DNA of 19,601 nucleotides from Chloroflexota bacterium (lineage in GTDB: Bacteria > Chloroflexota > Limnocylindria > P2-11E). Below the pieces are notes generated by a model that was given only the letters and a program-made list of their open reading frames with translations, was not told the origin of the DNA and ran no database searches. Of the stretch, positions 1 through 7,131 are shown piece after piece; position 1 is the stretch's first letter, and each line of letters begins with the position of its first letter. The DNA is taken from the NCBI GenBank assembly GCA_005889445.1, contig VBGS01000121.1, positions 1 through 19,601 of the forward strand, written 5' to 3'. The translations under genes were made by a program, and so were the position numbers.

Positions 1-843
1 CCCGGCCAGTCGGATCGTTCGGCCGTTCTGTGTCTCGGGCGGTATCCGCAGGGACACTCGGCCCTTGAGCGTGGGGACGGTGACCTCCCCACCCAGCAGC
101 GCCTCGTGCAGCGCGACCGGTAGCTCCACGCGGAGGTCGTCGCCGTCGCGGGTGAAGAAGGGGTGCGGCTTCACCTTCACCCGAAGGAATGCGTCGCCAG
201 GCGGGCCGCCGTTCGCGCCCGGGGTGCCCTGACCGGCAAGACGGATGCGCTGCCCGTCACGGACTCCGGGCGGGATCTTCACCGTGAGGCGCCGGGGCTT
301 GCCGTTTTCCGGCGCGATCTGCACGACCTGCTCGGTGCCCTTGTAGGCCTCAGGCAGCGTGACCTCGACCTCGCCTTCCACGTCCTCACCACGCGCGCGC
401 GCTCGCGTGCGCCCGCGCCTGCCCAGAAGGTCGTCCATGGTCGTGCCGCCGCCGAAGCCGCCGTTGCCCTCGCTCCCGAACAGCGTGCGGAAGAAGTCCG
501 AGAAGTCGCCGGCGGTATCGCCGAAGGGATCACCGCCGGCGCCGGCCGGTCCGTTGTAGACCCAGTGGAAATCCCCACCGGGCCGTCCGGGCCGTCCGCC
601 CATGCCCTGCGCGTATCGCTCCCAATCCGGGCCGATCGTGTCGTAGCGCTTGCGCTTCTCGGGATCGCTGAGGACCTCGTTGGCCTCGTTGATCTCCTTG
701 AACTTCTTCTCAGCCTCGGGCTTCCTGTTCACGTCCGGGTGGTGCTGACGCGCCAGCTTCCGGTAAGCCTTCTTGATGTCGTCGGTCGTCGCGTTCTTGG
801 GAACGCCAAGGGTCTTGTAGTAGTCCTTGTATTCGACCGGCAT
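1..843 (-). CDS. DnaJ/CbpA-type J-domain co-chaperone, 3' end beyond window
   Basis: This is a J-domain co-chaperone that would stimulate a DnaK-type ATPase and hold unfolded clients in the cytoplasm. The visible 281 residues run from an ATG at 843 with a good ribosome site (GGGAG, 9 nt upstream). Residues 5-70 are the J domain with the HPD triad at about 35-37. Residues about 75-145 are a Gly/Phe-rich linker. From about 150 the first C-terminal substrate-binding beta domain begins. No CxxCxGxG zinc-finger repeats follow the linker, so it is the CbpA class, not canonical DnaJ; I therefore give no firm symbol. It is the last visible gene of the hspR-hsp20-lon operon, 21 nt after lon. The C-terminus is cut by the window edge. 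Confidence 0.93.
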   Translation of the reverse strand, partial: MPVEYKDYYKTLGVPKNATTDDIKKAYRKLARQHHPDVNRKPEAEKKFKEINEANEVLSDPEKRKRYDTIGPDWERYAQGMGGRPGRPGGDFHWVYNGPAGAGGDPFGDTAGDFSDFFRTLFGSEGNGGFGGGTTMDDLLGRRGRTRARARGEDVEGEVEVTLPEAYKGTEQVVQIAPENGKPRRLTVKIPPGVRDGQRIRLAGQGTPGANGGPPGDAFLRVKVKPHPFFTRDGDDLRVELPVALHEALLGGEVTVPTLKGRVSLRIPPETQNGRTIRLAG

Positions 844-864
844 CGGTTCGGGCTCCCGGTGACT

Positions 865-3300
865 TTAGTGCGCTGGCGCGGCGGGCGGCGTCATGCTCGG
901 ACGGGCGGCTTCGAGCTGGGCCGGCGTCACGCTCGGCCCAGGCAGAAGCGCCGCCTTCAGCACTTCGTCGATCGTCGACATCAGCTTGATGTCGACCGTG
1001 TCGATGACCTCCTGTGGGACGTCGACCAGGTCCTTCTTGTTCTTCATCGGCATGAGGAAGGTCTTGATCCCGGCGCGGTGCGCCGCGAGCAGCTTCTCCT
1101 TCACGCCTCCGATCGGAAGCACGAGACCGCGGAGCGTGATCTCGCCGGTCATCGCGACGTCCTTGCGGACCTTTCGCCCGGTGAGCGCGGACACGATGGC
1201 CGTCGCCATGGTGACGCCGGCGGACGGGCCGTCCTTCGGGATCGCTCCCGCGGGGACGTGGATGTGCATGGCGTGGTCCTTGAAGAAGCCCTTCGGCACG
1301 CCGAGCTCGGCATAGTGCGCACGCACGTAGCTGAGAGCGGCGATGGCCGACTCCTCCATGACCTTCTGGATCTGGCCGGTGAGGACGAATTCCTCCAGCT
1401 TCGATCCCTGGTCCATGATCGTCGCCTCGACGGTGAGGACGTCGCCGCCGTGCTCGGACACCGACACACCGGTGGCCGCGCCGACCTGGTCCTCCTGCTC
1501 CGCGAGACCGTAGTCGAACCGCTCGGGGCCGAGGTACGTCGTGAGGTCCTCGGGCTTGACCTCGACGGTCTGGGCTTTCCCCTCGGCGATCGCACGCGCA
1601 ACCTTGCGGCAGATCGTGCCGATCTCACGCTCGAGGTTCCGAACGCCGGCCTCGCGCGTGTACTCGCGAACGAGCTTCTTGAGCGTCGTCGGGTCGATGA
1701 CGAGCTTCCCATCCTCGAGGCCGTGCTGCTTCAGCTGCTTGGGGAGGAGGAAGCCGGTCGCGATGTGCATCTTCTCGTCCTCGGTGTATCCGGGGAGTCG
1801 GATGATCTCCATGCGGTCGCGAAGCGGGGCGATGATCGTGTCCTCGACGTCCGCGGTCGTGATGAAGATGACCCTCGAGAGGTCATACGGCACCTCGAGG
1901 TAGTGGTCGCTGAAGGAGTTGTTCTGCTCGGGGTCGAGCACCTCGAGGAGCGCCGAGCTCGGGTCGCCGCGGAAATCCGCGCCGACCTTGTCGATCTCGT
2001 CGAGCATGAACACTGGGTTCACCTCGCCCGCGGTCTTCATGTTCTGCAGGATGCGGCCGGGGAGCGCGCCCACGTAGGTGCGCCGGTGGCCGCGGATCTC
2101 CGCCTCATCGCGGATGCCGCCGAGCGACATGCGGATGAACTTGCGCCCCATCGCGCGAGCGATGGACTTGCCGAGGCTGGTCTTGCCAACGCCGGGAGGT
2201 CCGACGAAGCAGAGGATCGGCGCGCGCAGGTTCTGGCTGAGCTTGCGCACGGCCATGTACTCGATGATCCGGTCCTTCACCTTGGGCAGGCCGTAGTGGT
2301 CCTCGTCGAGGATCTTCGCGGCCTGGGCGATGTCCCAGTCGTCGCTCGCCGACTTGTTCCAGGGGAGCGAGACCAGCCAGTCGACGTAGGTGCGGATCAC
2401 GCCCGTCTCGGGAGAGGCCTGCGGGATCTTCTCGAGCCGGCCGACCTCCTTGAGCGCCTTTTCCTTCACGGCGTCGGGCATCCCGGCCTGCTCGATCTTG
2501 TCCTTGAGCTCTTTCAGCTCGGCCCCGCCCTCATCCTCGCCGAGCTCCTTCTGAATGGCCTTCATCTGCTCGCGGAGGATGTATTCGCGCTGCGTCTTGT
2601 CGAGGGTCTGCTGGACCTCGCTCTGGATCTTGGCCTTGAGCTCGAGGATCTCGTTCTGCTTCGCAAGGAAGACCGAAAGGAACTTCATCCTCTCGACGAC
2701 CGACGGCATCTCGAGAAGCTGCTGACGCTGCTCGAGCGTCAGGTCGGGGCTCGATGCGACAAGGTCGCTGAAGTGACCGGCGTCTTCGGTGTTCTTCGCG
2801 GTCATCGCAAGCTCAGGCAGGATCGAGCCACCGTTATCGACGTACTTCTCGAAGAGCGCGCGCACGCTCCGCAGGAGCGCCTCGCGCTCGACGGCGTCGC
2901 CGGCGTCCTCGGCCAGCGCGTCGAATGTGACGCGCAGGTAGCGCTGCTCGGGAAGGTAGTCCTTGATGCGCACGCGATTTAGGCCCTGGACGATGATCTG
3001 CGCGCTCCCATCGGGGATGCGGAGCAGGCGCACGATCTCGGCGAGGGTCCCGACCGCGTAGACCTGATCGGGCTTGACGTCATCGATCTCGGCGTCCTTC
3101 TGTGCCGCGAGGATGACGTAGTGCTTGTCTTCGGCCATCGCCGCGTTGATGGCGGCGACGCTCTTCTCGCGACCGACCCCGAGCGGAACGACCAGCTTGG
3201 GGAAGACGACCGCCTCGCGGAGTGGCACGAGCGGCAGGTCGTGGGCATATGCGGGTCCGGGGGTCTCGGGTGTCGTGGTCTTCGTTTCGGGGTCGGTCAC
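865..3300 (-). CDS. lon: ATP-dependent protease La (Lon)
   Basis: Lon is a cytoplasmic AAA+ serine protease that degrades damaged and short-lived regulatory proteins. The 811-residue length is normal for the family. Visible parts: N-terminal LON substrate-binding domain (about 20-210), coiled-coil helix bundle (about 210-300), AAA+ module with Walker A GPPGVGKT at 367-374 and Walker B around FMLDEIDK at about 431-438, and a C-terminal S16 protease domain. The catalytic Ser is S693 in KDGPSAG and the catalytic Lys is K736 in GGVKEK, 43 residues apart as in E. coli Lon. The start is a GTG at 3300 with AGAAGG 8 nt upstream. The C-terminal 25 residues are Pro/Ala-rich and lineage-specific. It lies 16 nt after hsp20 and is probably heat-induced through HspR. 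Confidence 0.98.
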   Translation of the reverse strand: MTDPETKTTTPETPGPAYAHDLPLVPLREAVVFPKLVVPLGVGREKSVAAINAAMAEDKHYVILAAQKDAEIDDVKPDQVYAVGTLAEIVRLLRIPDGSAQIIVQGLNRVRIKDYLPEQRYLRVTFDALAEDAGDAVEREALLRSVRALFEKYVDNGGSILPELAMTAKNTEDAGHFSDLVASSPDLTLEQRQQLLEMPSVVERMKFLSVFLAKQNEILELKAKIQSEVQQTLDKTQREYILREQMKAIQKELGEDEGGAELKELKDKIEQAGMPDAVKEKALKEVGRLEKIPQASPETGVIRTYVDWLVSLPWNKSASDDWDIAQAAKILDEDHYGLPKVKDRIIEYMAVRKLSQNLRAPILCFVGPPGVGKTSLGKSIARAMGRKFIRMSLGGIRDEAEIRGHRRTYVGALPGRILQNMKTAGEVNPVFMLDEIDKVGADFRGDPSSALLEVLDPEQNNSFSDHYLEVPYDLSRVIFITTADVEDTIIAPLRDRMEIIRLPGYTEDEKMHIATGFLLPKQLKQHGLEDGKLVIDPTTLKKLVREYTREAGVRNLEREIGTICRKVARAIAEGKAQTVEVKPEDLTTYLGPERFDYGLAEQEDQVGAATGVSVSEHGGDVLTVEATIMDQGSKLEEFVLTGQIQKVMEESAIAALSYVRAHYAELGVPKGFFKDHAMHIHVPAGAIPKDGPSAGVTMATAIVSALTGRKVRKDVAMTGEITLRGLVLPIGGVKEKLLAAHRAGIKTFLMPMKNKKDLVDVPQEVIDTVDIKLMSTIDEVLKAALLPGPSVTPAQLEAARPSMTPPAAPAH

Positions 3301-3316
3301 TTCTTATTCCTTCTGG

Positions 3317-3769
3317 TTACTTGGTCGCGTTGATCTTGATCTGGCGCGGCTTCACGTTCTCAGCCTTGGGGAGAACAAGCTCGAGCACGCCGTTTTCGAA
3401 CTTCGCGTCGACCTTGTTCGGCTCGATCTGCATCGGCAGGCTGAACGCTCGTGAGAACTTCCCGGACCGGCGTTCCTGACGCAGCCAGCCCTCGCTGGTC
3501 ACGTCGGTCTTCGCCTTGAACTCGCCCGAGACCTGGAACGTGTCGGCTGTCGCGTTGATCTCGATGTCCTCGGGGGTCAGCCCAGGCAGGTCGGCGCGCA
3601 GGTGGTAGGCGTCCTGCGTCTCCCAGAGGTCGACGGGGACGGCGACCTGTCCCGCGTTGAGACCGCTCCACGAGCCGTTCGGCCGGATGAAGCTGTCCTC
3701 GAAGAGACGATCCATGGCCTCGCGAAGGGAAACGACGTCGCTGATCGGGCTAAAGCGTGCGATGGACAT
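3317..3769 (-). CDS. Small heat-shock protein, Hsp20/alpha-crystallin family
   Basis: This is an ATP-independent holdase chaperone that binds unfolding proteins in the cytoplasm and passes them to refolding or proteolytic systems. It has 150 residues. A short N-terminal arm (1-40) is followed by the alpha-crystallin beta-sandwich (about 42-140). Family hallmarks are DLPGLTPEDIEI, the F-ENGVLEL strand near 125 and a C-terminal IKI (I-x-I) anchor that mediates oligomer contacts. The start is an ATG at 3769 preceded by a perfect AGGAGG (3776-3781), the strongest ribosome site in the window, which suggests high expression. It sits 15 nt after hspR and 16 nt before lon. It resembles actinobacterial Hsp18-type proteins, but the family is too uniform for a symbol. 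Confidence 0.97.
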   Translation of the reverse strand: MSIARFSPISDVVSLREAMDRLFEDSFIRPNGSWSGLNAGQVAVPVDLWETQDAYHLRADLPGLTPEDIEINATADTFQVSGEFKAKTDVTSEGWLRQERRSGKFSRAFSLPMQIEPNKVDAKFENGVLELVLPKAENVKPRQIKINATK

Positions 3770-3784
3770 AAACGGCCTCCTCGC

Positions 3785-4186
3785 TTAGAGGTCAACGCCA
3801 TTCCGGCGTTGCCGATTTCGTGTCTTGTGGTCGCGGCGCCCGTCATGTCCCGCCGGCGCGTCGGTCAGCTGCTGCACCTCGGCGTCGCTCGTCATCGCCG
3901 ACTCGCGACGGTCCAGCACGTCCGCGATCTCGTCGAGCAGATCGGCGGCACCGCGGAGCTGGAGCAGGAGCTTTACCCCCGCGAGGTTCACGCCACGCGT
4001 CTGCGTGAGGTACCTGATGGCTCGGACGCGCTCCAGATCGTCGTCGGAGTAGAGGCGGATGTTCGTGTCCGTACGAACCGGATCGAGCAGGCCCTCCTCC
4101 TCGTAGATCCGCAGCGTCCGTGGATGGCAGCCGACCAGGTTCGCCGCGATGCTGATGACGTACACGGGTCGACGGGCACCTGCCAC
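3785..4186 (-). CDS. hspR: MerR-family heat-shock repressor, HspR-like
   Basis: HspR is a MerR-type winged-helix repressor of heat-shock genes, in actinobacteria usually with DnaK as co-repressor. Residues 6-75 carry the MerR DNA-binding fold. The signature is VYVIS-AA-L followed by HPRTLRIYEEEGLL and, after the wing, GVNLAGVKLLL, which matches HspR better than metal-sensing MerR proteins. The helix after this is the dimerisation region, and the last 30 residues are polar and basic. The start is a GTG at 4186 with no ribosome site; a promoter -10 lies 7 nt upstream, so the mRNA is probably leaderless. As first gene of hspR-hsp20-lon-dnaJ it probably autoregulates the operon. No good HAIR palindrome was found, so the operator is unassigned. 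Confidence 0.9.
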   Translation of the reverse strand: MAGARRPVYVISIAANLVGCHPRTLRIYEEEGLLDPVRTDTNIRLYSDDDLERVRAIRYLTQTRGVNLAGVKLLLQLRGAADLLDEIADVLDRRESAMTSDAEVQQLTDAPAGHDGRRDHKTRNRQRRNGVDL

Positions 4187-4192
4187 AGCTGA

Positions 4193-4222
4193 TATCTAAA
4201 AGCCTATCAATGGTGTTGTCAA
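4193..4222 (-). promoter_or_regulatory. Promoter of the hspR-hsp20-lon-dnaJ operon
   Basis: On the minus strand there is a perfect -35 TTGACA (4217-4222). With a 17-nt spacer it is followed by TTAGAT (4194-4199), or with 18 nt by TAGATA (4193-4198). The -10 ends about 7 nt before the hspR GTG, which would place the transcription start on or next to the start codon. Its -35 overlaps the -35 of the divergent promoter base for base, apart from one nucleotide at each end. The assignment is by consensus only. Confidence 0.6.
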
Positions 4223-4244
4223 GAGTTCTCTTCCCGGCTATACA
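4216..4244 (+). promoter_or_regulatory. Promoter of the yegD-like gene (divergent from hspR)
   Basis: A sigma-70-like promoter: -35 TTGTCA (4216-4221, 5 of 6), 17-nt spacer, -10 TATACA (4239-4244, 4 of 6). The expected transcription start is about 4250-4252, giving a leader of roughly 128 nt before the GTG at 4379. The -35 is shared with the opposing hspR promoter, so the two directions probably compete and may respond to the same repressor. Confidence 0.5.
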
Positions 4245-4264
4245 GCCTCGGTCGCCCGCTGGAC

Positions 4265-4356
4265 GGCCCGCCGACCGAAACCCTCTGTTCGCGACGGGGT
4301 CCTCCCGGCCTTGGCGGCCGGCTCCCCATCGCGCGGGGGCCCTCGGTCGGCGGGCC
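4265..4356 (+). promoter_or_regulatory. Extended 92-nt inverted repeat in the yegD-like leader
   Basis: The outer arms 4265-4278 and 4343-4356 are a perfect 14-bp inverted repeat. Inside, the arms keep pairing: 4281-4285 with 4335-4339 (one G-U), 4290-4294 with 4329-4333, 4296-4299 with 4324-4327, and 4305-4310 with 4316-4321 around a 5-nt loop. That is 34 pairs in a rod with small internal loops. An alternative partner exists: TCGGTCG at 4248-4254 can also pair with CGACCGA (4272-4278). The element lies between the rightward promoter and the start codon, so it would fold in the 5' leader. Its function is unknown: thermosensor, attenuator, small RNA or DNA repeat are all open. Confidence 0.7.
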
Positions 4357-4378
4357 TTCTGCCCTCTCCTCCTAGGCT

Positions 4379-5713
4379 GTGGCGGTGCGCTTTGGCCTGG
4401 ATTTCGGGACGTCGAACACTTCTCTCGCCGTGTGGGATGGGTCATCGGCACACGTGCTCCCGATCGACCGCATTGCCGGCGAGACCATGCCGACCGTCCT
4501 CTATGTACGCCGGGACGGATCCGCGCTCGTCGGTCGGGAAGCCATCGACGCGTACCTCTCCGACAACCGCGACCGCGGACCGCTGAAGCGCGAGATCAAG
4601 ATGCTCGGCATCAGGCTGCCCTCCACCGACTGGACGCACAAGAGCCTCGAGGCCTACATCCTCACCGACACCAGCGCGCCGGGCCGGTTCTTTCAGGCGC
4701 TCAAGACGTTCCTCGGCGATCCGCTCGATACGAGGACGAACGTCTTCGGTGACGCGAAGGGGCTCGAGGACCTCATCGCGCTGGTGCTGGCGCATGTCCG
4801 CGCGCGCGCCGGAGAGCTCGTGGGCGAAGCGCCGGAGGCGGTCACGCTCGGACGGCCGGTGCGCTTCATCGGATCGGCTGGAGCGCAGGAACGCGCGACG
4901 ACCCGACTGCGCGCGGCGGCGGAGCTCGCGGGCTTTCGCGAGGTGCGCTTCGTGCCTGAGCCGATCGCCGCCGCGCACGCCGCCGGCGCGGCCGAGGGCA
5001 CCGCCGTGGTCTTCGACTTCGGCGGCGGCACGCTCGACCTTTGCCTCGTGCGACCCGAGGGAAACGGCCTGCAGGTGCTGGCGACCGCAGGCGGACCGAT
5101 CGGGGGCGATCGCGCGACCGAGCTTCTCATCGACGAGACCGTCGCGCCGCGTCTGGGGTCGCGCGCCACGTGGGGCCCGAAGCAGCTCCGGCTGCCCCGC
5201 TACATCGTCAACGCGCTGCGCGACTGGCACGCGCTCAGCGCGCTCAACGAAAAGCCACTCCTGGATGCGCTCGACGACCTGGTCCGTGCCGGCGCGCCGA
5301 AGCGTGAGCTCGCGGCGCTGCGGAGCGCGATCGAGCTGCAGCTTGGCTACGAGATCTTCCAGGCGGTGGACGGGACGAAGATCGAGCTCTCGAGCGCGGC
5401 CACCGCGTTGCTGTCGTTCCATCACGCCGAGGTCGACGTCGACGCGCGCGTCACGCGCGGTCGGTTCGAGCGCCTCATCGGCCCGATGCTCGAGGAGATC
5501 GAAGCGCTCATCGACGCGCTGCTCCGCGACGCGGGGCTTCGACCGGACGCCGTCCGCGAGGTGATCTACACCGGAGGCTCCAGCGCGATCCCGGCGGTCC
5601 GCGCGCTCCTGCACCGACTGCTGCCGAGCGCCGCGACCCGCGATTCGGCCGCGTTCACGAGCGTCGCAGCGGGACTGGCGATGCCGGACGTGGAGAGTGC
5701 GATCACCGTCTAG
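4379..5713 (+). CDS. Hsp70-like ATPase of the YegD family (no substrate-binding domain)
   Basis: This is an actin/Hsp70-fold ATPase with only the nucleotide-binding domain, like E. coli YegD (about 450 residues; this one 444). Phosphate-1 loop DFGTSNT lies at 8-14. Phosphate-2 is FDFGGGTLD with its Asp near 213. The adenosine motif TGGSS is near 400, followed by FTSVAAGLA, which matches the YegD C-terminus. Hsp70's substrate-binding beta domain and lid are absent, so it is not a classical foldase; the role of YegD proteins is not well defined. An in-frame stop at 4373-4375 limits the start to GTG 4379 or GTG 4385; the latter has an AGG 8 nt upstream and may be the real one. It sits across a shared promoter region from the HspR operon. 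Confidence 0.9.
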   Translation: MAVRFGLDFGTSNTSLAVWDGSSAHVLPIDRIAGETMPTVLYVRRDGSALVGREAIDAYLSDNRDRGPLKREIKMLGIRLPSTDWTHKSLEAYILTDTSAPGRFFQALKTFLGDPLDTRTNVFGDAKGLEDLIALVLAHVRARAGELVGEAPEAVTLGRPVRFIGSAGAQERATTRLRAAAELAGFREVRFVPEPIAAAHAAGAAEGTAVVFDFGGGTLDLCLVRPEGNGLQVLATAGGPIGGDRATELLIDETVAPRLGSRATWGPKQLRLPRYIVNALRDWHALSALNEKPLLDALDDLVRAGAPKRELAALRSAIELQLGYEIFQAVDGTKIELSSAATALLSFHHAEVDVDARVTRGRFERLIGPMLEEIEALIDALLRDAGLRPDAVREVIYTGGSSAIPAVRALLHRLLPSAATRDSAAFTSVAAGLAMPDVESAITV

Positions 5714-7131
5714 GTGGAGAATCGTGTTGTGATGCGACGCGTCGTTCCCTACGTCGTGGCGGCGGCGGCGGTGGGGTTGACGACCGCGCTCATCGGACTC
5801 GCGAGCGGGCGCTTACCCGTCGCGAATCTCTCGATGCTGTACCTCGTCACGGTGCTGCTCGTCGCCGTCGCGTACGGGCGCGCAGCGGCCATCGCGGCGA
5901 GCGTCCTTGCGTTCCTGACGTTCGACTGGTTCTTCGTGCCGCCGACACACCAGCTGGTCGTCGCGGACCCCGACGAGGTCTTCTCGCTCGCGCTTCTTCT
6001 CATCACCGCGGTGGTCACCGGGACGCTGGCCGCCCGCGAGCGCGCGCGCGGAAGAAGCGCGCCGCGGCGAGTTCGGCGCGACGCTGCTGTACGAAGCGGC
6101 GTTTCGCATGGCCACCGAGACCGATCTCGACCGCGCCCTCGCGGCGGTGGCTGAGCATTTCCGCACGGCGCTCGACCTCGACGCGCTCGCGATCGAGGTC
6201 GATCCCGGAACGCTGGCGCGCCCGGCGATCGCCGCGCGGGACGCCGCCTCGCGCGAGGCCCTCCGCAGCACCGGATCGGAGCTTCGTCTCGTCGAGCCTC
6301 GCGGCACATCACGACGGGTCCGCATCGTTGGACCGCATCGCGACGCTCGCGATCGCACGCGCCGCGTCCGCGTGCTGCCGATCACCGTGAGCGGCACCCG
6401 CGTCGGCAGTCTGCAGATCCTTGCGCGCACCGGCGCGCCGGAGCTCCCGCCGCAAGACGAGCGGACCCTGGCGATCGCCGGCGCCCAGCTGGGGCTCGCG
6501 ATCGAGCGCGCGCGGCTGCGAAAGGACGCCGTCGATGCCGAAGTTCTGCGACGCGCCGACGAGCGAGTTCGCCAGCGCGATCCAGGACGAGGCCCTGCGT
6601 CTCGATCGCGTCGTGGGAAACCTCCTGGACCTCTCGCGGATCGAGAACGGCAGCCTCGTCCCGCACAAGGCATGGCATGACGTCGGCGCACTCGTCGAAG
6701 ACGTCGCCGGCAAGATGCGCCCGATCACCGCCGGCCACGCTGTCCGCCTCGAAGTCCCGGAAGACCTTCCACCGGTCGAGCTCGATTACGTCGAGATCCA
6801 GCAGGTGCTTTCGAACCTCGTCGAGAACGCGGCGAAGTTCTCGCCCCGCGGAAGCGAGATCGCCATCCGCGTGGTGCGGGCTGGCGGCGACATCCGCTTC
6901 GAGGTCGCGGATCACGGTCCGGGCATACCGCCCGTCGACGCGGAGCGGATCTTCGCGCCATTCGTGCGCCTGCAGCGCGCCGGACAGGCCACGCGCGGAG
7001 TCGGCCTCGGGCTCGCGATCGCCAAGCGATTTGTCGAGGCGCACGCGGGTTCGATCTGGGTCGATCCGCGGCCGGCCGACGGGGCCCGCGTCATGTTCAC
7101 GCTCCCGGTGCAGGCTGGTGTCAGCGGCTAA
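5714..7131 (+). pseudogene. KdpD-like sensor histidine kinase, broken by two frame changes and loss of the H-box
   Basis: Three reading frames together encode a KdpD-type kinase. Frame A (from GTG 5729 or ATG 5732; GGAG at 5716-5719) encodes four membrane helices of the DUF4118/KdpD sensor domain, to about 6045. Frame B (about 6046-6563) encodes a linker helix and a GAF domain. Frame C (about 6562-7131) encodes the end of the dimerisation helix (LDRVVGNLLDLSRIE) and a complete HATPase domain with N-box NLVENA, DHGPGIP and GVGLGLAIAKRF. Between B and C the whole first dimerisation helix with the phospho-accepting His and its HDLR-type motif is missing, about 45-50 residues. The N-terminal KdpD nucleotide/Usp region is absent too, which is common in short relatives. 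Most likely a pseudogene; sequencing error could explain the first break, not the deletion. Confidence 0.8.
6040..6050 (+). repeat. GC dinucleotide tract at the first frame break of the kinase
   Basis: An 11-nt alternating G/C run lies exactly where the reading frame of the KdpD-like gene changes. Loss of one two-base unit, or gain of one base, would produce the observed shift. Confidence 0.7.

Noticed and set aside
163..2982. A 939-codon open frame on the plus strand, antisense to dnaJ and lon.
   Set aside because: It is a by-product of high G+C codon usage opposite two certain genes. Its product is Arg/Leu/Asp/Val-rich without any recognisable domain, and it has no start context.
4187..4235. 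HAIR (HspR) or CIRCE (HrcA) operator before hspR.
   Set aside because: No CTTGAGT-N7-ACTCAAG or TTAGCACTC-N9-GAGTGCTAA palindrome was found; only a single half-site-like CTTGAC coincides with the -35.
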